Below are positions 55,585 to 64,000 of a stretch of 64,000 nt of DNA, one piece after another. A model generated the notes under the pieces. It had not been told where the DNA came from. It made no database searches and saw nothing but the letters and a program-made list of their open reading frames with translations. The DNA comes from Blastomussa wellsi (taxonomy: Eukaryota > Cnidaria > Anthozoa > Scleractinia > Plerogyridae). The stretch spans positions 10,486,407 through 10,550,406 of the forward strand of contig OX393565.1 in NCBI GenBank assembly GCA_947652115.1. Reading direction: 5' to 3'. The first letter of the stretch is position 1, and each line of letters begins with the position of its first letter. The position numbers and the translations under genes were made by a program.

Positions 55585-56069
55585 AGGTTCTTAGTCCCAG
55601 GGTTTTACTGTATTGTATCACAAAACATCTTTTACCTGTATCAGTTGCTAAATGGTACAGAATTAGGTTCGATTAAATACTGAGAAGAAACGAAACTTTT
55701 TCAAAACTTAACATCTTCGAGCCCCTCGTAGAATAAATGTTTAGTCGTCCTGCGCAGATTTCACCAGAAAGTTTCACTCGACTCGAGATTGCCAGAATTC
55801 TTTTATTCACTTTACATATATATATGGTCTTTCTGTTTACGGTTCATCGCATCCAGAGCTCTGTAGAGTGTAACGTTCCTAAACTATAGGTTATTGTTGG
55901 AAATATTTCTCTGCTCAGCTTTGTATTTCAGCCGGATTTGTTGGAGAAGAGGGACAAAACAATTCTTCAGAGTCTCGAGAACCTTAAAAATCACCCCTTT
56001 TCTTTTCACTTGACCTAGGGCTACTTTGTTTTGCTCTCATGTAAACAAGGGAAACTTTTCATTGAGAAA
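55585..56069. other. Non-coding, downstream of the peptidase-like gene
   Basis: No exon or repeat recognised. It lies 3' of the minus-strand stop at 56070 and may include its 3' UTR. Confidence 0.35.
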
Positions 56070-57312
56070 CTACGTGCCGAAGTGAACGAACACTAGGTTG
56101 CCATATGTGCTCTGATGGTTACCCTCCAAGTCCCACACTGCTTTGCAAAATGTTTCAAGCTGCTCTAATTCTGCAGTGACTACAATGGTGCCCTTAGTGC
56201 CATGAGAGTGTGTGTCAATGTATATTACGTTTTCCCTTGTAACATAGAACAAAGACGTCTTTTCGTTGAGAATAAGGAACGCATAAGAGGAATCACAGGA
56301 TGAGACGGCTTGTTGGAGTTGACCACAAATGGTACTTGGAGTGTGATGGTCGTCCAGTCGTACGGGCAAATTGTTTCCAACGGAAAGGTCAAACCACATC
56401 TCCAAGACACTAGCAGCTTCCTGGATCGACAGGTACCGTGATGGCAAATCATGACGGCATAAATCATAGATACGGTTGCCAAGTTCTATACATCCACACA
56501 AAGCATCAACGATACCGCTTGAAATAGGAATCCCACATTCTGGGAGCGAGAATTTCCTCATCCACCAAGTATATCCAGTCAACAGGCTGATTAAACTGCA
56601 AGCGTTACTTCCTTTTCTACCATTGTAATGTCCTTGGCATACTTCGGGTGGAAATTTCCAACAGGTCACTCCTGGCATGGTTACCGTTTCTGGAGCCACA
56701 GGATTTACTGCTATAACTCCTAGATGGTCAAGAGCACCCAGAACGATGTCTCTGGATTTGTTTCCTTCTCGAGTGGCCGTTGTAGAAGTAAAGGTCTGCA
56801 TCTCGAAACTGTCTTCCTCCGATTCGTCATCCTCTGTAAATATTGCATCTTCGCCGTCGTCATCGTCGTCGTTTGCGTCATAGGTGAGTAGAACTGAACG
56901 AAACGAGTCTAATTCGTCCGTAAGCAAGGATGCGAAGGCGTTAATTGCAGCTACAATCTGCTTCATTGCAAACTGCCTGCCATCCATGACAAGAGCAAGT
57001 TTTGCCCTTAGAACCATCTTGTCGGTCGATGAAGTAGTGTATTGATGACTCTGAGTTGGAAACAGAAAGTCAGTTAAGTAAAACATGATATGACAGTTCG
57101 TAGAACCGGGCACGAAGAGGAGCAAATAAAACCTACCGACGCAATCACAACCGACATTAAAACTAATGCTGATGTAATGGAACACAAAAGAAGAAGTAAC
57201 TGTAGAGTGTATGTGTAATAGGATTACAATCGATCTAAAATGTTTGATCACGTAGGTAGGAATCTTACCAACGACTCTTCCAGTACAGGCATTCTGCTAT
57301 TGTCATCTGATT
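56070..57312 (-). CDS. Putative cysteine peptidase domain, two exons
   Basis: Exon 57312-57269 (44 nt, acceptor CATTTTTAG, donor GTAAG) joins in phase to exon 57050-56070 (acceptor TTCCAACTCAG), stop at 56070. A Met in the first exon (AGAATGCCT) or at about 57018 could start it. After a helical N-terminus and an acidic stretch (Asp/Glu-rich, about 56.83-56.87 kb) comes a domain with NGRKGSNACSLISLLTG (candidate nucleophile Cys, codon 56598-56600) and YIDTHSHGTKG (candidate Asp-x-His, from 56216). A Cys near the domain start and a D-x-H near the end suggest a papain-fold or deubiquitinase-like peptidase, perhaps like the herpesvirus-tegument type; this is inferred from motifs only. It may be the C-terminal part of the KDZ protein rather than a separate gene. 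Confidence 0.6.
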
Positions 57313-57691
57313 CTAAAAATGGAAAAAAACAATTTACACTTTCGCGTTAAGAACTTGCAACTGCTTTAGCTGTTTTTTTTTTCATTCGTTCTGCAGTTCG
57401 TTAGCTCCTTGTCCTATTAATAGTACTTTAGACACTTAAGGACACGTTATGACGTAAGACAAATCAACTAAAAAAGCATGTCTATGCATGCATCTATTTA
57501 TAACACACTACGACCCTTAAAACGATGTCTTTTTATTCCTACTTCTTGCAATTTCATCCCTTAATAAATCTTTACAGTAACTTAGGATCAGTTTCATGTT
57601 TTGTGTATATTATAAGAGAAATTTTGAAGATACATCGTCTTAAAAAAATTAAAAGCAAGATCGTTAGAAATATACATCAACGAGAATGTTT
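57313..57691. other. Intron or intergenic gap between KDZ and peptidase exons
   Basis: AT-rich. No TATA-like promoter arrangement stands out. The exon at 57312 has a true-looking acceptor, so something upstream must splice to it. Confidence 0.4.
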
Positions 57692-60600
57692 TTAACTTTG
57701 CTGACTAGCACCTTTCAATAGAGCTTCCAGCTTATCCTTCTCTTTTTCCAGAGATGGTAATACATCGTTGCTGTAAAATTTTAAGAAGCCCAACATCTCC
57801 CGCTCAAGAAGCCCAACTTCTTCTTGAAATCTTGACGCTTCCATATGTTTATCAACCACCACACGTTTCGTTCGAATAGGAACATCTACATAAAAAAGAA
57901 TGAAAATCCTTATAGAGAGCACAGTTGCTGCGCATTTCAAGCAAGCCTTTGAACAGCAGGAAATTAGAATCGAAAGCTGATATCAGACTCAGAGTGGAAG
58001 GTAACAAGAACTACAAAACAGAGGACAATTATTTAATGCATTGTTGTCTTGGTAGGATCGGACAGGCAAGACATTTTTTTATTTCACTCAAAACTCTTGG
58101 ATTGGAGAGTCTTGTTATTTATGAATTCTTGTAAGATACCTAGCAGTGTACAAAATGACTCACATACCATCTCCATTTTGCTGTTCAGCTTTCCATGGAA
58201 ACTTTCCATTTTCCACCACATCCAAACTAACGACGCTGCTCGGGGCAAGCTGGTTATATCTTTCAACGGTTTCCTTTAAGGTTGACTTCTCTGTCGAGAT
58301 CTTTTTACGTAGCTTTTGTCTTGCTTTGGATCCATCTTACGGAGAAACGTGCATAAACAACTACACAAATGTTATGTTAAAGTTCACACTGCAACCAGGT
58401 GGACAATCAGACATGGTTTGATGCTACTCTGGTTTCAAGATTAAGGAATGTAGCTTAAAAAAGTTTCAAATCATGACCCAACGTTTCGAAACTCCCGTCT
58501 CATGGTCACATTGTGTAGCAACAACGTCCACGTTGGCCAAAAACCTTTCCAGACGTTAAGTCATATTTTTGCTAAACCTAAGGATCCTGTATTGAAGGAA
58601 CAAAGAACTAACGCTGTTTATTCCATTCCGTGCAATGACTGTGACCATGATTACATCGAACAGATCAAATGCCAGTTTGGTACACGTTTAAAAGAGCCTC
58701 AAAACCCAGGTTTTTTGGCAAGAAGGAAAACTCCGCCTTGTTGGAGCATGCTTGCCAAGCCAACAATGCAATTGCATGGGATAACTCTAAAATTGTCACC
58801 ACTAATCGTCGGTACCATCAACGGCTTTGTTTGGAAAATTGGCACATCAACTCCGCCCACGCTCCTTTGAACCGTGTTGTTGGCGGCATTTTACCTGACA
58901 CCTATTTACACCTGAGCGTATAAAAGGATCCTTACTACAGCACTAGATCACCCCTGATGAAGACACTAGACAGGAGTGTCGAAACGTTGGGTCGTGAAAA
59001 GTAATTTTCTTAAGCTACATTCTTTAATCTTGAAACCAGTCCAAGCCCTATCACCCGTCACACTGACTAGAAGCTCAGTGGAAAAATATTAAGTAAATAA
59101 GACACAGAACTAACCCTAACACTTACCCAACCCCTAACCCTAACGCCTAGCACAACCCGAACCCCAACTGCAAACAATAACAAATAACACTACCGAGAGG
59201 GAAAGAAAAGCCCTACAAAACGCAATAAATCAAACACGCCAAGAAAAATGCTGAGTAGAGTAAAATTCTGAGCACGTGCAAAAGAGCACCCCTAAACCGC
59301 AGGAGAATACCAGTGATCATACAACTGCCTGCGGACCTGAACCAGCCCAAAACAGATATGTAACAACAAACGCCCAAATGCTAACGCGCCACCAGTGCCC
59401 AAACTGTACGCCAATAAACGCCAACGCCACGCTACCAGAGAACAAGCTTGCTGCAAGTCGTTAACCCTATTAAAATCTGTCAACTAGCTTGCTCAGGGAG
59501 AGGACTATTCACCTGTTAGTTTTCCCATATTAAATGCCATTTGAGAAACCGAGTGATGTGAATGCTCCATTTGCTTTTGGAGATAATATGTGGCCTTTTC
59601 CACCAAAACAGCTTCACCTGCCTGAGAGTTGACACAAGGTCTCGATTGAAGGTCTCTGAACTTTTTCCCATATAAATCATTGGCAATCTCACACAGCAGC
59701 TTCTGTTTTGGATTTTGGTGCTCCAAGGAAAGGATGTGACACAAATACAGCTCCTCTTCCCCGGATAGCTGGGGCTTTCTACTGCAGGATGCTTCCTCTT
59801 CTAAAACAAGTATACCAACAATGCTCACATCAATACAAGTAGCCAATTTTACACCATGTTTGACGACTGAGCTGTACACTGATTTATTTAAATATGATAG
59901 CGAAAAAAATAATGATAAATGGTTATTCATTAATTTTATGATTCTTCAGTGGAAAGTCACAAAAAATATCACATATTGTTGGAAGAGCAGGTAATAAGTA
60001 TGTAATTTTATTGAGGGAAACATAAATCAGCAAAGAATGGGTGTAAAAACAACGAAGCAAATCTGCTCACAAATTAGGTGATATTAGATTTGACACTTTA
60101 ATGAAGTGATTATTATTAATTGGATGTTATTAGCTTTTATCTGTTTGTTGATTATTACCATTAGGCATTGATAGGAGCATCTAATACAAGGCAGACAGAC
60201 CAGTAAACGATAACAAACCTTTTGCTACTAGAAGAACATCGCTTTTCCAACTTTCTATGCAAATGTCTATTTCTTTCAGACCAAGCTGCTCTAACTCCTC
60301 TTTGAGTTCTTGCTGCAGTTGCTTTAGCTGCTTCTGGGTCCACAGAGAGAGGTACAGAGAAAAAAATATATGATTATTCCAACTTGTCAGACTGGACCTT
60401 GAAATGACTGTAATTATTGTGCGCATCACCAAAGTGTTACAGAAGAAATGTGCAGGTACATGTGAACATAATATTACTTTTCAACACAATTACCTACACT
60501 TTGGTGGATAATGGCCACATTATATTTTTACACACTGGAAAGGACATGGCTGGCATAAATACTCCAGTTCAGTAACCAAGTAAAAAAATAGAAATAGTGA

Positions 60601-62249
60601 TAAACTTCGTCCATTTTAAATACCTTTTCATAGCGCTTAGCAAGATAACGAGGAAGGCCTTCAATTTTTCTTCTGTTCCACTGCATGGCATGCTCTGTGA
60701 GCAGCTCCTCTCTTCCTGTCACAAAGTGAGTAAAAAAAAATTGCAAACAAAAGTTTTTAAGAAATTATAGCGAAAATTTTGAAAAAAAATTCTGCCAAGA
60801 GTGTTGATTGCTCAAATTATGAAACAAAGTTTGAGTTTAAGTAAAGCTGAGAACACAGCTACTGAAAAATGCAACTCACACAAGTTCAACTAGGGCAGGG
60901 TGGTAGAAACAGGTTACTAATGGGTAGACTGAGGGGCATCAATAAAATAGACATAGAAAACATTTCATAGTGGAATTGTTAATAACCTTCAGGAAGCATG
61001 TGTTTTGTGGAGCACCCTAATCTTGAAAAATGGCTGTTTATTTGTTCAACCTCTTTGCCCGTTGTTGCCGCGGCTCCTTTCTGCCATCTTCCACCCCACA
61101 GAGCCTGAGTAATACAATTAGTGACATAAACAGCTACTTTGTATACTACAACAAAAATCTCAAAACCTGTATGGATAATTTAATGTGTGCTGCAATAATT
61201 GGACAAAACACACTCCCACATTAACAGGCTAGTGTTCCACTGCGACACAATAATAAGGTTCAAACATGTAATTCTTAAATTATTTAAACTATTACATTGG
61301 AAAACAAAAAGGGAACTTGATTGAATTAACTATACTGATTGGTGGGTTGGACCAAGGTGGGGCTAATTTAAAGTAATCAAACAAAACATGATGCTAACCA
61401 GGTTGAGATTATGAGAGATCATTTTAAGTTATGGTGCATACATGGAATAAACATGTACAAGCACTTTATGAGAAAGTTTACATACTGTGCATGTAATGGC
61501 ACTACAACACAAAAGTTAAAATAATGGATCCAGTATGGTGCCTTTAAATGAGAATTACAAATAAAAAGCCACAATGCAGGTTCCATAAGACTAACAAAAC
61601 TATAAACAAATATTTTACTTTTATACAACGACTACGAGAAACCTAACCTGAAAACCCTACAGTTGATACTAATACATTGAAGGTCATCAAACTTCATACC
61701 TGGCAAGACCATGAGTGAGCCTTGGCATGCATTGCAGACAATGCAGGTTTCATAACCTGGGATGTCTCACTGTCATTCTTTTTCAGCCATGGCCAGTACT
61801 TGCAAACCACATCATACCAAAAGAATTCCACTTTCTTAGGGGTATAGTAGATAGTCTGCAAATAATGGGCATAGCCATAAACCTCCCCATACATCATGTT
61901 TACTGCATGCTGCGCTAAACCATGTCGGCAACCAGATATCTCTAATCCTGTTTCACTGAGATTTTTCTTCTTTGTTAGATTATTTCCTGCAGCACGCCAG
62001 TTGGAGTCTCTACACATACTATGTTCATCTGATTTCTAAATTGAAATGAAATGAGATTACAGTGAACACTAAGGCCCTTGAGCATACAAGAAAGTACTGC
62101 GAGAACATTGAATCAAAATTAATGCTGTATATCCATTCTGGTGGAGAACATTTTTTTGAAACAATGTTCTCACAGTACTTTCTTGTATGCTCAAGGGCTT
62201 TACTGTTCATTGTAATCTCACAGTTATTGTGGATGCAAAAAGTTTCTTT

Positions 62250-62286
<37 letters not shown>

Positions 62287-62331
62287 ATTTACAATTGCGA
62301 GCCGATAGGCGAGCAATTGTAAAGCCCATAC

Positions 62332-62371
<40 letters not shown>

Positions 62372-63921
62372 ACAATGAATTGAATGCAAAGTATTGTTAT
62401 TCGATTCCATTGTGCTTTGCATTTTAATCAGTAAAGATCTGTATCAAAAGTTAATAAATACTAATCAGCTGAGCAGGAGTTTGTATCAAAAGTTAATTCT
62501 ACTCTTGATTTGTATTGGGGTTTACAGAGCATTCATGTGACCTAAATAGTACCTTTGCATTGGATCTACTCCTTATGAATTATTAATGAATTTTACAAGA
62601 AATGTTAAAACATTTTAATTTGTGTTTCAACAGAATGATGCCCGTGTTCCTATATGTCTACTGATTTCCAGAGGATATAGACAGAAAACAAAGATATCCA
62701 AAGTAACAAAGAGAAAACATCAATTTTCAAGAATATGGCATAGCAATCAACATAAGATTATAAATAACTGATATTTTAAAGCTCACAACTGAACTTCATA
62801 ATAACCAATGTACAATCCAGTGCTGATATTCCAATGATAGACTGGCCCATGCAAAAACACGTAGGTTATTATAAGTAAGCGGACGTAAAACACATGCTTT
62901 TCGGTAACACACACTTGTCATGACTGTCTGTTGACTGGCCTTACAGTTGACTGGCCTTACAGTGTGTTTGTGTTTGTGTCTGTGACAGTGCCAGTCTGTC
63001 TTATCTTGCCGTCACACAAGGAGGATTCAACTCCAAACTAAAGAAATCAACATCACTTCAAACCCATGTTTGATGAGTAACATGTATGTTGCTTAAAACA
63101 CAGAAAACATTAACAAACTCTTACTTTTTGCTTGGATCCTTTATAAACTCGGTGAATGTGACTGTCAACTTTTTCGTTTGATGCTAGAAAAGTTTCACCA
63201 TAGTAGCAATCTTGCTTTCTTCTAAAGTGAAATGAAATAAAGCCAACAGAAGATAGAAAGTGAGTTTGTCTTTTACATTTTTCTATCACATCATTTACAT
63301 GTAAAAATGTAGTTTTAAGCCTCACTATTTCTACCATTCAAATGACTAGCTATCTCAATCTGATATCAACCTGTACTGGCTAATATTCTGTAATGTATAT
63401 GGTGTTTAGAATCATAACCTCTTTTTATAATGCCAGATGTTCTATTAACTTGTAAAATTATTTATTTTAAGTAAATAAATGATTGTTAATTTAGTGTTAA
63501 TACTACATATAGTTACAGTACCTACACAAAAATACAACAACTAGTTACTTAAATTTATTAATTAATATATTTTCATGTTTGGAAACTTGACACATTAGCT
63601 ACATATGCCAGGTACATACCCATTCCTAATTGCTCCAGAAAAAATTTAAGTACATAACTAATTATGCCTACTTAAGTCACAATAAAAATCAAATCACATC
63701 AATTTACAGCTGATAAGTGTTGGTAAATAGTTATACACTCACATCCCTGCAGATTTAAATTTGTATAATTTCATATTGCCATCCACGTGAACTGAATGTT
63801 GGGAAATGTTACAACATGGGCATTCCATCCAGTCCATGTGTCGCAGCTTTTCAAGTTCAAATTGGAAAAACTTCCATTCTTTGAACGCAATTCCAAATGT
63901 TGTGGGATTGACTGTTGCAAC
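57692..63921 (-). CDS. KDZ-family transposase gene, nine exons, 5' end outside window
   Basis: Exons on the minus strand: 63921-63743, 63221-63125, 62035-61700, 61104-60987, 60715-60624, 60333-60219, 59800-59513, 58335-58168, 57885-57692. All have AG/GT borders, all phases agree, and the 1587 nt give 528 residues plus TAA. Visible features: Cys cluster ECPCCN with HVDGNMKLYKF (exon 1, first candidate catalytic Asp), GCRHGL, FFWYDVVCKYWPWL (second Asp) and MHAKAHSWSCQ (exon 3), WGGRWQKGAAATTGKEVEQ (exon 4, candidate Glu), and coiled-coil segments in exons 6-9. This pattern matches Kyakuja-Dileera-Zisupton cut-and-paste transposases with a CxC domain. The open, correctly phased introns suggest selection, as an active element or a domesticated gene. 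A PLE sits in the intron between 58336 and 59512. Confidence 0.85.
57712..57885 (-). other. Alternative form of KDZ exon 9 (in-phase donor)
   Basis: Within the last exon, TTGAAAG/GTGCTA offers a donor at 57711. Using it, or skipping the exon altogether, leaves a one-base overhang that fits the phase of the acceptor before 57312. Either route would fuse the transposase to the peptidase-like exons; with the donor, the window would then hold 863 codons plus stop. The GTGCTA donor is weaker than the others. Confidence 0.4.
58562..58923 (+). pseudogene. PLE endonuclease fragment
   Basis: NAVYSIPCNDCDHDYIEQ corresponds to the GIY-YIG region with its CxxC pair, but the YIG-type Gly is replaced (YIE). 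The frame shifts near 58700, after which the other phase (58669-58923) continues with NRRYHQRLCLENWHIN and NRVVGGILPDTY to TAA at 58921. Two phases and a changed core residue make it inactive. Confidence 0.75.
58948..58997 (+). ncRNA. Hammerhead ribozyme motif of the PLE
   Basis: Core CTGATGA (58954-58960), stem II GACAC/GTGTC (58962-58966 with 58976-58980), then GAAAC...GTC (58981-58993). A minimal stem III (AC/GU around GUUGG) predicts cleavage after C58993. TCAC/GTGA can form part of stem I, with imperfect pairing next to the core. PLEs are known to carry such minimal hammerheads. The inverted copy at 58.47-58.50 kb keeps GAAACGTTGGGTC but lacks CTGATGA. Confidence 0.65.
59111..59144. repeat. 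Short telomere-like stretch
   Basis: Two CTAACCCTAAC words and related C/A-rich sequence, reminiscent of (TTAGGG)n in reverse. Too short and degenerate to be more than an interstitial trace. Confidence 0.35.
62050..62220. mobile_element. Fold-back element in KDZ intron
   Basis: About 60-bp arms: GCCCTTGAGCATACAAGAAA (62074) mirrors TTTCTTGTATGCTCAAGGGC (62179). They extend to GAGATTACAGTGAAC / GTTCATTGTAATCTC, with a roughly 50-bp loop. Non-coding. Confidence 0.7.
62255..62354. repeat. Second hairpin in the same intron
   Basis: GATCTGTATGGGCATTTACAA pairs with TTGTAAAGCCCATACAGATC across a short loop (GAGCCGATAGGCGAG); the outer ends GATAAAATAT / ATATTTTATC also pair. A near-complete 100-bp palindrome, probably another fold-back repeat. 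Confidence 0.7.
62931..62962. repeat. 16-bp tandem duplication
   Basis: TTGACTGGCCTTACAG occurs twice in tandem in the intron between KDZ exons 2 and 3. The remainder of 62355-63124 shows no exon. Confidence 0.7.
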
Positions 63922-64000
63922 CTGTGAACCACAAATTAACAAAAATGTACTGATACCTTTCCTTTGATTGGCAAAATTAAAAAAAGAAAGTTTACTCCTA

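Larger units (their letters stand above)
58429..59040 (+). mobile_element. Penelope-like remnant with inverted pseudo-LTRs
   Basis: The ends are inverted copies: 58429-58496 (CTGGTTTCAAGATTAAGGAA...) and 58973-59039 (...TTCTTTAATCTTGAAACCAG). Inverted pseudo-LTRs are common in Penelope-like elements. The interior holds only the endonuclease end of the coding region, so it is a short 5'-truncated copy lying in a KDZ intron, opposite in strand to the host gene. Confidence 0.8.

Noticed and set aside
58429..58500. Second hammerhead ribozyme in the left pseudo-LTR
   Set aside because: The GAAAC...GTC side is present on the minus strand, but the CTGATGA half is missing.

Overview
The window looks like nuclear DNA of an anthozoan cnidarian, most likely a stony coral. 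This is inferred from the AT-rich intron-bearing genes, the lack of bacterial operon structure, and the mix of BEL/Pao, Ngaro-type tyrosine-recombinase (YR), Penelope-like (PLE) and KDZ elements with tRNA-derived repeats. No species can be named from the sequence alone. Most of the 64 kb is transposable elements, many inserted into one another.

Layout. 1-1449: mostly non-coding, one weak exon candidate. 1477-8684: a nearly intact BEL/Pao retrotransposon (348-bp LTRs, 5-bp target duplication GTTAC) inside one arm of a palindromic repeat that carries a tRNA cloverleaf. 9247-11210: minus-strand exons of a zinc-finger gene with one in-frame stop. 11227-19258: a minus-strand Ngaro element in textbook order A1-SGNH-Gag-RT-RNaseH-YR-B1-A2-B2. 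15875-46141: this element and 1.6 kb of its host flank have been amplified as nested tandem duplications. A 2513-bp duplication (junction J1) lies inside 6062-bp 'L' blocks; 3549-bp 'S' blocks lack it. From 20858 the order is L-S-L-L-S. The copies are nearly identical and all inherit the same RT deletion, stop codon and truncated hydrolase, so DNA-level amplification (or an assembly error) fits and retrotransposition does not.

46142-54230: two diverged palindromic repeat units, then a 102-bp satellite interrupted by a tRNA-derived SINE, itself interrupted in its AAT tail by a second, decayed BEL/Pao element (236-bp LTRs). 54231-55584: small inverted-repeat elements and a broken PLE endonuclease fragment.

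56070-63921 (minus strand): the most interesting coding locus. Nine exons join in phase to give 528 residues of a KDZ-family transposase (CxC zinc cluster plus three candidate catalytic acids), with no stop before the end. An in-phase alternative donor could carry it on into two further exons encoding a putative cysteine peptidase with a Cys ... Asp-x-His arrangement. A PLE remnant with inverted pseudo-LTRs and a hammerhead ribozyme motif sits in one intron. The 5' end of this gene lies outside the window.
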